Source of the DNA: Pycnococcus provasolii
Lineage: Eukaryota > Chlorophyta > Pseudoscourfieldiophyceae > Pseudoscourfieldiales
Length of the DNA: 64,000 bases
NCBI GenBank assembly: GCA_049487715.1
Contig: CP150550.1
Location: forward strand, 372,001 to 436,000
Direction: 5' to 3'
Below the pieces are notes generated by a model. That model ran no database searches, was not told the origin of the DNA, and saw only the letters and a program-made list of their open reading frames with translations. The position numbers and the translations under genes are program-made. Below, one piece after another: positions 57,360 to 64,000 of the stretch (positions are counted from its first letter, which is position 1; the number at the start of each line of letters is the position of its first letter).

Positions 57360-58445
57360 ATGGCGCCTCCTCCTCCTCCTTCTGGTTCTGGTTCGGGTGG
57401 TTCGTCAACGCCGTTCACCTCTCTAGGAGGTGCTTCTATGAAATTTGGACTGAACAAACGTGCGTCTGCGTCCGCGTCCGCGTCTTTGTCGAAACCTAAA
57501 GTTAACGGGGGCGTTTTTGCGTTCGGTGCAGGCAATGCCCCTTCAGGGAAAACAGGGTCGGCACCGCGGCTACCGCCAGGTGCCTTAGGGGCACCTGCGT
57601 CGAGTAACGTGTTTGGCGCAAACTTTGACGACGAGTCAGACGACGACGAACCTCAGCAAAACCTCACGAAGAAGCCAAATGCGCAAATAGGACGGTTTGG
57701 GAACGTCGATGCGGCCATCAGAAGGCAGGCGCAGAAGACGAACGCAGTGGCGGCGCAGGACATCGCAAAGGTTCTCGCAAGCGACCCGAACGCGTTCGCG
57801 TACGACGACGCGGAAGACGTGAGGAGAGACGACAATAAGGCGGAAAAGGATCCAGCTGGAGAAAAGCCAAAGACGAGCCGTTACATCGAAAACATGCTGA
57901 AGATGGCGAAGAAGCGAACGACGGATCATGACCTGGTGTTCGAGCGAAGGGCACGCAAGGAGGCGAAACTTGACGACGAAGCTTACGGCGACAAGGAACG
58001 TTTCGTGACGGCGAGTTACAAGAAGAAACTCGAGGAAGAGCAGAGATGGAAAGATGAGGAGGAGGCTGAGGAGGCACGGAATGCAACGGCGTTTGCACGC
58101 GTGCCTCAGTGGCGCATGGGCACGGCGGCACGAACGGAGCAGCAGACGTTTCCTGACGAAACGCCAGCCGAAACACCCGCGGAGGTTGCGGAGGTTGCGG
58201 AAGCTGCCGCAAGGGAGACGTTACCGACGCGACCGGATGTGCCTGACGAAGTGCCAACGGAAGCGAAGGCCAAGATGCCGGCACCCTCCGACGAAGCAGC
58301 GCCTTCTGAAGCGCGTGCGACGACGACGCCTGTTCCTTCCGTCAGTGTCAGTGCGAAGAAGGACCGCGCGTCGATGCTGGCTGCGGCGAAGGCTCGCTAT
58401 TTGGAGCGGCAGAAGGCGAAGCAGCCTGTTCCTGATAATGCGTAA
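57360..58445 (+). CDS. NSRP1-like nuclear speckle splicing regulator
   Basis: This is a 361-aa protein from ATG 57360. A disordered Gly/Ser/Pro N-terminus (SSTPFTSLGGASMKFGLNKR) precedes the conserved DUF2040 core: SRYIENMLKMAKKRTTDHDL, FERRARKEAKLDDEAYGDKE and RFVTASYKKKLEEEQRWKDE. This corresponds to the Y-I-x-x-L-L-x-x-A-x-x-R ... DKE-x-FVT-x-x-YK-x-x-L-x-E signature of NSRP1/CCDC55, which influences splice-site choice in animals. The C-terminus is Glu/Ala/Pro-rich and disordered. It shares a divergent promoter with the DUF212 gene; an imperfect TTTTAGGGGTTCGGG lies 55 bp upstream. Confidence 0.85.
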   Translation: MAPPPPPSGSGSGGSSTPFTSLGGASMKFGLNKRASASASASLSKPKVNGGVFAFGAGNAPSGKTGSAPRLPPGALGAPASSNVFGANFDDESDDDEPQQNLTKKPNAQIGRFGNVDAAIRRQAQKTNAVAAQDIAKVLASDPNAFAYDDAEDVRRDDNKAEKDPAGEKPKTSRYIENMLKMAKKRTTDHDLVFERRARKEAKLDDEAYGDKERFVTASYKKKLEEEQRWKDEEEAEEARNATAFARVPQWRMGTAARTEQQTFPDETPAETPAEVAEVAEAAARETLPTRPDVPDEVPTEAKAKMPAPSDEAAPSEARATTTPVPSVSVSAKKDRASMLAAAKARYLERQKAKQPVPDNA

Positions 58446-58568
58446 TACCTACCATACACGTGTCAACGTACAGCATGTAACATACAGTACCTTTCTTTCG
58501 TCCAACAACCTCAACCAAAAGAAACGCCATGGTTTGTGGGATCGCCGGGGGAGGGGGGGGGCGACCGA

Positions 58569-58600
58569 TTGGGTTAGGGTTAGGGTTAGAGCTAGGGTTA
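58569..58600 (+). repeat. TTAGGG telomere-like array upstream of uS8m
   Basis: GGGTTAGGGTTAGGGTTAG followed by AGCTAGGGTTA lies 57 bp upstream of ATG 58657. The flanking gene to the left runs on the same strand, so this array is not in a divergent promoter. Confidence 0.85.
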
Positions 58601-58656
58601 CGGGGTCCTCTGCTCGGTGGCCTTCCTCTCGGGTTCATTATTTTCTTTTTCCTTTC

Positions 58657-59094
58657 ATGACGAACGGCCGTCTCATCTGCGCCGGTCCCTCCGCGCTGGG
58701 TCGCGCCGTCTCCGCGATACACTGCGCCGTGCACCACGGCAGGCACACCGCGCGCGTGCCGCTGACGAAAAATACCGCCGAACTCGTCGACGCGCTCATG
58801 GGCGAGGGATACGTGCACACCGCCGTCCCTCTTCCCCTTGAGCCTGAACGCAAAAACCAACCTTTTCTCCAGCTCCAGCTGTCACCCGCGCTCACACAGA
58901 TGAGGTCAGTCACGTCGCCGGGGCGCAACGGAACGCAGTATGGAGGTGCGCCGAATTGCGGCTTGCAGCCAGGACCGCAGAGCAACGGGCTACGCACGTA
59001 CTTCGTCAAGACGGCGCGTGGGATCATGAGCCAGAACCAGGCGCGCCGCGCGGGTTTGCGCGCCAAAGTCATCCCACTGTGCTACGCCGAGTGA
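58657..59094 (+). CDS. Ribosomal protein uS8, mitochondrial type
   Basis: This is a 145-aa protein from ATG 58657. The C-terminus TYFVKTARGIMSQNQARRAG and LRAKVIPLCYAE matches the uS8 signature (S-T-x-x-G-[IL]-[ML]-[ST]-x-x-x-A-[RK]-x-x-x-x-G-G-E). The N-terminal half (SAIHCAVHHGRHTARVPLTK and LVDALMGEGYVHTA) corresponds to the N-A-x-x-A-x-x-x-x-x-x-x-P-x-S-x-x-x-x-x-x-L-x-x-x-G-[FY]-I core. It belongs to the small subunit of an organellar ribosome. The short N-terminus and yeast-like form favour mitochondria. Confidence 0.85.
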   Translation: MTNGRLICAGPSALGRAVSAIHCAVHHGRHTARVPLTKNTAELVDALMGEGYVHTAVPLPLEPERKNQPFLQLQLSPALTQMRSVTSPGRNGTQYGGAPNCGLQPGPQSNGLRTYFVKTARGIMSQNQARRAGLRAKVIPLCYAE

Positions 59095-59525
59095 ACAGTA
59101 TCTGTGATGCGTGTATAGACATCACATCTCACCTCCTCTTTCTTTTTTAAATATGAAAAAGTGTAACCTTTATGCCAGAACATTCCGCCATCATCGACCA
59201 CCAAGGGCATGGACCCAAAACAGTTCCTACATAAGGACTACTGTCCTCAACGTGCCGCTTCAACCACTGTCCGGCAACTAAACGATGCGAGAAACAGACA
59301 ACTCTTAAACGCGTTGGTGTAAACCGAGGGACGAAACGCTGCGTGCGCACGCGTTTCTGAACGCGGCTAAGTAAAGTATCTTTGTTTTTTATGTTCCAAA
59401 TTAGAAGTTAGTTTCGCCACAAAGCTGCTGCGCGTTCGCTGCCATAAGCTGCGCGTCCGCGACGTCGAATCGGTAGATGTTCGCGTCCCTTCTTGAGCGC
59501 GCACGGCTGAGTTCGCGAGCTCGCC
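59095..59525. other. Intergenic between convergent genes
   Basis: This stretch lies between the uS8m stop (plus) and the dynein light chain stop (minus). I see no supported feature. The dynein transcript's 3' UTR probably occupies part of it. Confidence 0.4.
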
Positions 59526-59855
59526 TTAAGGCTTCCACAACAGCATGGCTGTGGTTCCCATAACGAACATGTACAGGACGTGCTTCGCCTCGGACTGGAT
59601 CTCGAACGAGAATCCTTGTCCGATGACGCACATCCAAGGCCCGCCAAACTTTTTGTCCATCGCCTCCTTCGCCATCTCACTCGCCTTGTCGTACTGCGGG
59701 TTTGCGCCACCGCAGAACTTCTCAAAGGCGCTAACTAGAATCTCCTGTGCCTCCGTGCGCATGTCCGACTCCATGTCGCAGTGCTTATTGAGCGGGTATC
59801 GTGCGAGCTTGAGGAATGCCTCCCTGTCCTCTGGCTCGACTGCTTGGTCCGTCAT
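59526..59855 (-). CDS. Dynein light chain, LC8/DNAL4-like
   Basis: This is a 109-aa protein from ATG 59855. It shows the LC8-type fold: SDMRTEAQEILVSAFEKFCG, KASEMAKEAMDKKFGGPWMC and VIGQGFSFEIQSEAKHVLYM, then FVMGTTAMLLWKP. The KKFGGPWMCVIG-x-x-FSFEI core corresponds to the K-x-G-x-x-W-x-x-I-V-G-x-x-F-x-S/F-x-x-T/E segment of LC8-family light chains. The sequence sits closer to DNAL4-like axonemal chains than to canonical DYNLL. It implies a flagellated stage or cytoplasmic dynein; the EF-hand/SFI1-like gene points the same way. Confidence 0.9.
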   Translation of the reverse strand: MTDQAVEPEDREAFLKLARYPLNKHCDMESDMRTEAQEILVSAFEKFCGGANPQYDKASEMAKEAMDKKFGGPWMCVIGQGFSFEIQSEAKHVLYMFVMGTTAMLLWKP

Positions 59856-60822
59856 GTTTGATGTGTTTGTGCTGTACCTTTCCCCCTCTTACCAAAGTTT
59901 GTTTTTCTCGCTTCCTTCGACGAGTGAAGACGCCGCTGCGAGTGACTGAAGTGAATGAAGACGCTTGAAGTCGCGTGTGCGCGTCGACCGAGCTTGCCGT
60001 GCTGGGTAAGGCTTTGCGCACACCAAGTCGAGGAATGAACTACCCGAGAATTAATCGCTACTGCAGACTATACTCACACCGACCTAAAAGCAGAGCAACT
60101 TACGGTTAATAACCAACTTACGAACGACGAGGGCGAGGAGGGCCTTTAAGGTGCAAGGGCCCTGGGAAAGAAACAGCGAGGCGAGGCCGGACTGCCGGAA
60201 GGGAAGGCGAGCCTCGAGGACGCGCACGAAACACACAGCCTCGAAGCCTCCGAGCGTCGAAACCAACCAACCTTTTCACCCGGCGCCGGCGACAGGAACA
60301 AACAAAGCCGACAGGAGGCGAGGCCCATAGACGAAGAAAGCAGGAACAGCGGGTGGAGGCAAGCCCAGTAGTACTACGTACTGGCCACTGCATGAACTCC
60401 CTCTGGTGTCTGGAGCTCGGGAGAAGGGGCGCAGTGCAGTGCACTGTGCAGTGCAGTGCACCGTGCAGTGCGCTATGTAGTGCAGACTGCAGTGCAGACT
60501 GCAGTGCAGACTGCCACTTGCCACTTGTGGGTCCAAGTGACCAGTGACCGTACCCTAACCTTAACAGTCCACTAGGGTAGGGAAGTCCAACAAGTCGCAG
60601 CCTCGCAGGAGCCAGGAGCCTCATGTGGACTCATGTGGAGCACAGGGCAAGGTGTTTGGCGAGCGAGGTGCCCGTGCGGCCGTGCCGTCGACGACTCGAC
60701 TCGGCCATCCGCGGGTCTCTTGGGGTGCCACACGTTGCACTGCCTTGTATTGTGTGTTCTTCACCTGCTCCTGATCATGCTCATGCCTCATGCGTGATGT
60801 CTCGTGCGTGGTGAAGCTGGTG
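59856..60822. other. Intergenic with a GCAGTGCA satellite
   Basis: This is a long stretch without a recognisable gene. It contains the satellite at 60430-60512 and an isolated CCCTAACCTTAAC near 60552. Confidence 0.4.
60430..60512 (+). repeat. GTGCA-type simple tandem repeat
   Basis: Overlapping CAGTGCACTGTGCAGTGCAG units pass into three copies of the 12-mer GCAGTGCAGACT. The units are self-complementary (GTGCAC), so hairpins are possible. Confidence 0.9.
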
Positions 60823-61099
60823 ATGAGCAAGATCCTCCTGAACAAGAAGGCTTGGAACGGGAACTCGGTCGGTCCCACAGGCCGCGACGTGGTCTGGTTG
60901 GGATTTGTTCGGTGTTCGCGCGTTCGGGTTTGGCCTGGAACCACCGCCGCGCTCCTACGGTAAGTTTACGGTACGGTACCTGTTCGTAGACTCATTCTCT
61001 TTTGCGCACAGCACAACTTACCTCAGGTTTTACACGCGCGACTGCTCTCCGGTTGTCCAGTGGCGAACGTTTCGTGCACTGGTTGGTGTTGACACATAA
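60823..61099 (+). CDS. Candidate small two-exon gene (74 aa), or 5'-UTR intron of the next gene
   Basis: ATG 60823 opens MSKILLNKKAWNGNSVGPTG and DVVWLGFV up to a canonical GTAAGT donor at 60960. An acceptor TTTGCGCACAG ends at 61011. Splicing this 52-nt intron keeps the frame to TAA 61097-61099 (TTYLRFYTRDCSPVVQWRTF). The intron length matches the 53-nt intron of the SLX4-like gene. Alternatively these exons are untranslated leader of the membrane protein at 61164. No family is recognised. Confidence 0.3.
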
Positions 61100-61163
61100 A
61101 GTACTAGACGCAACAGAGGGCAGGTCGCAGTTTCTAGTTTCTACCGTGCCACGATAGAAGACA

Positions 61164-61811
61164 ATGGCGGCGGCTTACAATCCAAACTGGAGTGCGCCTC
61201 CCCCTCCGCCGGGCATGGCACCGCCACCAGCGGCGGTGGGTTCGCAGCTCCACCAAGCGAGGGAAAGAAGGGCATATCACGCGCAAGACGTCACGCCCGC
61301 GCACAAGCTGGCAAAGCCGAAGTACGACCCAGATAGCAACAAGATGGCACCCAAACCCAAACCGGCCCAGGATGATATGGCCTCGGATATTCTCAGCATG
61401 ATTGACTCCGTGGGTGAATTCTTGGACACCAACGCCTTGCAGCTCTTCTACGCGTTGGGGATGACTGTTAGCGTTATGATGGTGCTGTGGAGCATCCTTC
61501 TGCTGCGGCTGTCATGCACGGCTAGATACGAGTCTTTCTCACCGCCCGTTACGTGTGGAATATACCGCAGCGTATTATGGTATGGCGGCAGCCTTTTCGT
61601 GCTCCTTCTTACAATTCCTTTCATTGTTCCGTTCTTTCGCAACTTGCACAAGGAGCTTCAGCAGCACTCGGAGCACCGCGGCCTTGCCGTGCGTGCCGCC
61701 TACCGTCGTGCGGTACGCCAGTACGCGCTGTGGCAGGAGGACGTGAGTTACCGCGTGAAGGTGAACCTGGGCATGCGTGCCACCCGGCCACCACGTGTGA
61801 ACTCGATATAG
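61164..61811 (+). CDS. Hypothetical two-pass membrane protein
   Basis: This is a 215-aa protein from ATG 61164. A Pro-rich N-terminus (APPPPPGMAPPPAAVGSQ) and basic/charged stretch precede two hydrophobic helices (QLFYALGMTVSVMMVLWSIL and VLWYGGSLFVLLLTIPFIVP). A positively charged C-terminal helix (RAAYRRAVRQYALWQEDVSY) ends the protein. Charge distribution predicts both termini on the cytosolic side. No family is recognised. A candidate spliced leader lies directly upstream. Confidence 0.6.
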   Translation: MAAAYNPNWSAPPPPPGMAPPPAAVGSQLHQARERRAYHAQDVTPAHKLAKPKYDPDSNKMAPKPKPAQDDMASDILSMIDSVGEFLDTNALQLFYALGMTVSVMMVLWSILLLRLSCTARYESFSPPVTCGIYRSVLWYGGSLFVLLLTIPFIVPFFRNLHKELQQHSEHRGLAVRAAYRRAVRQYALWQEDVSYRVKVNLGMRATRPPRVNSI

Positions 61812-62270
61812 ATATCTAGATACGAAGCAGATACGAATATCGAGTGTCCGATGCGAATATTCGGCCACGCATACTTCTTCCCTTAATTACCAGCACGGCG
61901 AACCAAACAACACAGTGTGTGTGGTGCACCGCGTAGTAACTCTTCTGTAACCTTGAACAAAAATCGAATACAAGTTTCTGAAAACACCTAGGGTACATAT
62001 GTAACTCACACACGCGCATATATTTATACATACTATATGTGTGCTGTTGACGTGTGGCAAGTTACAGTAAAAATGGAACAACATAGAACTAAGATACTGT
62101 AATAAACCTTAGGGTGGGAAAACACCATCTGCCCGTAACCCTAACCCTAACCCTAATCCCATTTCTCTCTGTAAAGTTGATCTTGCCTGTATCTTGCTTG
62201 CCCTTTGCCATATCCTATTTGTCGCGGCCGCATATTTTAATATAACTTAGTATCCGCAATCGGTGTGATA
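61812..62270. other. Intergenic with a telomere-like motif
   Basis: This AT-rich stretch contains runs of ATATAT-type sequence near 62015-62040 and the CCCTAA array at 62137-62160. No coding signal is seen. Confidence 0.45.
62137..62160 (-). repeat. (CCCTAA)3 telomere-like array
   Basis: AACCCTAACCCTAACCCTAA followed by TCCC lies about 110 bp upstream of ATG 62271. The C-rich strand is on the plus strand, opposite in orientation to most other arrays. Confidence 0.9.
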
Positions 62271-62753
62271 ATGCACACCACCCACGACGACGCCGCAACG
62301 ATGGCCGACGGTTCATCGCTCACGAACCGTCGGCGTTGGCTCATCATCGCAGTGGCCGGCGCATTCGCACTCTTCTCCGCACTCGCACACGTCGCTCGGC
62401 CGCGCGCAACGCCGTACCGCAACCAGTTCATGCAGGCGACGTCGCTCGATGACGCCACCTTGAAGCGCATCAGGAAACGCGCAAGCTTGAACGCATTTGA
62501 TGCGGAATATGATAAGCATGGAACGAGACTGTTCCGACGGTGGAACGACGCGTGGACTTTGAACGGCACCGTGAGCGAGAACATCAACCAGCTTGACAGA
62601 GAGCAGTTCTGGCTCAGGAACGTCCCTTCACCGCCTCCGCCATACTCGCCCAATGGTGGGAAGAGCTCGGAACTTTTCATACGCGGATATGGATCGCGTG
62701 TGTGGAGGAAAGTGAGCCAGGAGGAGCTGAACGGGCGCGGTGACGGTACTTGA
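62271..62753 (+). CDS. Hypothetical single-pass membrane protein
   Basis: This is a 160-aa protein from ATG 62271 (MHTTHDDAATMADG), with an alternative start at ATG 62301. One hydrophobic helix (WLIIAVAGAFALFSALAHVA) follows a basic TNRRR stop-transfer-like stretch, giving an N-in signal anchor. The remaining 110 residues are charged, with QFMQATSLDDATLKRIRKRA, TLNGTVSENINQL and FWLRNVPSPPPPYSPNG. No family is recognised. The 3' end is convergent with SufB, 136 bp away. Confidence 0.6.
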   Translation: MHTTHDDAATMADGSSLTNRRRWLIIAVAGAFALFSALAHVARPRATPYRNQFMQATSLDDATLKRIRKRASLNAFDAEYDKHGTRLFRRWNDAWTLNGTVSENINQLDREQFWLRNVPSPPPPYSPNGGKSSELFIRGYGSRVWRKVSQEELNGRGDGT

Positions 62754-62889
62754 TGGACATGCGCTGCTGGCTTTTTTTTTAATGCTATCCAGTGTTGTAT
62801 GTATGTGTGTAAATTGTACTTTATTGCATGAAAGAAAAAAAAGAACAATTGAACATTACTTTGTGGATGCACACAAACGAGCACTTTGC

Positions 62890-64000
62890 TTAGCCCACGC
62901 TGCCTTCGAGCTGCAGTGACATGAGCTGGTTCACCTCCGCCGAAAACTCCATTGGCAGCTCGTTGAACACCTCATTGCAAAAGCCTCCGATGATCGTCGC
63001 AACCGCCTTCTCGGGGCTGATGCCTCGCTGCTGGAAGTAAAAAAGCTGGTCCTCTCCAATTTTCGATGTCGATGCCTCGTGCTCGACCACCGCCTGCGGC
63101 TCACGCACAGTCAAGTACGGGTACGTGTTCGCCGCGGCGGTGTCGCCGATGAGCATGCTGTCGCACTGGCTGTAATTTTTCGCACCCGTCGCGCCGGGCG
63201 AGACGGAGACGAGACCTCGGTAGCAGTTTTTGCTCGTGCCTGCAGAAATGCCCTTTGAAACGATGCGGCTTCGCGTGTTCTTGCCGACGTGGATCATCTT
63301 CGTGCCTGTGTCAGCCTGCTGCATGTTCTTCGTCAGCGCGACGGAGTAAAACTCGCCAATGCTGTTGTCTCCCTTCAGGACGACGGACGGGTACTTCCAC
63401 GTGATGGCACTTCCCGTCTCCACCTGCGTCCACGATATCTTGGACCTTGCTCCGTTGCACAGCCCGCGCTTGGTGACGAAGTTGTAGATTCCTCCCACGC
63501 CACGCTCGTTGCCGGCGTACCAGTTCTGCACCGTGCTGTACTTGATCTCGGCGTTCTCTCCGCACCACAGCTCGACAACCGCGGCATGCAGCTGATTTTT
63601 GTCGTACGACGGCGCCGTGCATCCCTCGAGGTAGCTGACGTAGCTGTCATCCTCGGCGATGATGAGCGTTCGCTCAAACTGCCCCGTCTCCATGGCGTTG
63701 ATGCGAAAGTACGTCGACAGCTCCATGGGACTGTGCACACCCTTGGGGATGTAGCAGAACGACCCGTCGCTGAACACGGCGCTGTTGAGTGCGGTGTAGT
63801 AGTTGTCCGCGACGGGTATGACGCTTCCCATGTACTTTTTGACGAGGTCAGGGTACTCCTTGATGGCCTCGCTGATGGAGCAGAAGATGACGCCAGCTTC
63901 GGCGAGCTCCTTGCGGAAGGTGGTTGCGATGGACACGCTGTCAAACACGGCGTCGACGGCAACGTTGCTGAGTCGTTTCTGTTCGTTGAGCGGGATTCCG
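62890..64000 (-). CDS. SUFB: SufB, Fe-S cluster assembly scaffold subunit (N-terminus outside window)
   Basis: The C-terminal 370 codons of SufB are open to the right edge. Recognisable segments are [40 protein letters not shown] and [20 protein letters not shown], then [60 protein letters not shown], and [20 protein letters not shown] at the C-terminus. The conserved Cys (SYLEGCTAP; the equivalent of E. coli SufB C254) and the His/Cys ligands near the C-terminus are present. SufB with SufC and SufD assembles Fe-S clusters, normally in plastids. A nuclear copy needs a transit peptide, which would lie beyond the window. Confidence 0.95.
   Translation of the reverse strand, partial: GIPLNEQKRLSNVAVDAVFDSVSIATTFRKELAEAGVIFCSISEAIKEYPDLVKKYMGSVIPVADNYYTALNSAVFSDGSFCYIPKGVHSPMELSTYFRINAMETGQFERTLIIAEDDSYVSYLEGCTAPSYDKNQLHAAVVELWCGENAEIKYSTVQNWYAGNERGVGGIYNFVTKRGLCNGARSKISWTQVETGSAITWKYPSVVLKGDNSIGEFYSVALTKNMQQADTGTKMIHVGKNTRSRIVSKGISAGTSKNCYRGLVSVSPGATGAKNYSQCDSMLIGDTAAANTYPYLTVREPQAVVEHEASTSKIGEDQLFYFQQRGISPEKAVATIIGGFCNEVFNELPMEFSAEVNQLMSLQLEGSVG

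Noticed and set aside
60430-60512. tRNA or small structured RNA
   Set aside because: The sequence is a simple GTGCA-type repeat, with no acceptor stem or GTTCRANNC box.

Overview
This is a eukaryotic nuclear genome window, most likely from a plastid-bearing microalga, and a green alga of prasinophyte grade is my best guess. Plastid or photosynthetic functions include a plant-type delta-aminolevulinic acid dehydratase, a GH14 beta-amylase, an STN7/STN8-like thylakoid-type kinase and a nuclear-encoded SufB. SufB is usually plastid-encoded in red-lineage algae, which favours the green side. Eukaryotic core genes include RPB8, SPF27/BCAS2, EIF1AD, an NSRP1-like splicing regulator, PFK-2/FBPase-2, a SAC-domain phosphatase, a dynein light chain, and mitochondrial-type bL33 and uS8. 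Genes are dense, lie on both strands and are mostly uninterrupted. The introns I could resolve are short (53, 72, 102 and 345 nt). The species cannot be named from this sequence.

Layout. 0-10 kb: a partial Gfo/Idh/MocA oxidoreductase, a small spliced Cys-rich gene, SelO, an FKBP, beta-amylase, a spliced SLX4-like gene and a small mitochondrial-type membrane protein. 10-24 kb: a coiled-coil gene with a frame break, a GT29 sialyltransferase-like protein, a metacaspase-like IQ protein, an armadillo protein, a secreted dimethylformamidase-like protein, a metallophosphoesterase, EIF1AD, an 80-aa membrane protein whose start codon sits on a 4-nt coding exon, and a RING-H2 ligase. 24-41 kb: PFK-2/FBPase-2, a two-exon ABM-type monooxygenase, a two-exon hypothetical gene, a FIG4-like SAC phosphatase, the STN-like kinase, a long LRR/disordered gene and an aldo-keto reductase. 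42-55 kb: SelT with a visible SECIS element, a CobW-type GTPase, a predicted lipid-anchored multidomain protein, ALAD, bL33m, an EF-hand/SFI1-like protein, a large coiled-coil protein and RPB8. 55-64 kb: SPF27, a DUF212 protein, NSRP1-like, uS8m, dynein light chain, two unknown membrane proteins and partial SufB.

Three things stand out. First, two selenoproteins are each cut short by an in-frame TGA in plain ORF calls. SelT has the Cys-Thr-Ser-Sec motif plus a type II SECIS-like hairpin. SelO ends Sec-Ser-Ser, the antepenultimate position known from vertebrate SelO. Second, short TTAGGG-type (telomere-like) arrays recur in upstream regions, mostly divergent promoters, within roughly 40-165 bp of the plus-strand start codon. 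Third, a dispersed element of about 60-80 bp occurs four times, each time in sense orientation just downstream of a stop codon, which suggests a 3'-UTR or 3'-end element family.

Four genes have reading-frame breaks (near 10.2, 30.3, 37.95 and 44.26 kb), at least three of them in low-complexity, GC-rich or homopolymer sequence. These may be assembly indels or unrecognised micro-introns and should be checked against reads before any biological reading.
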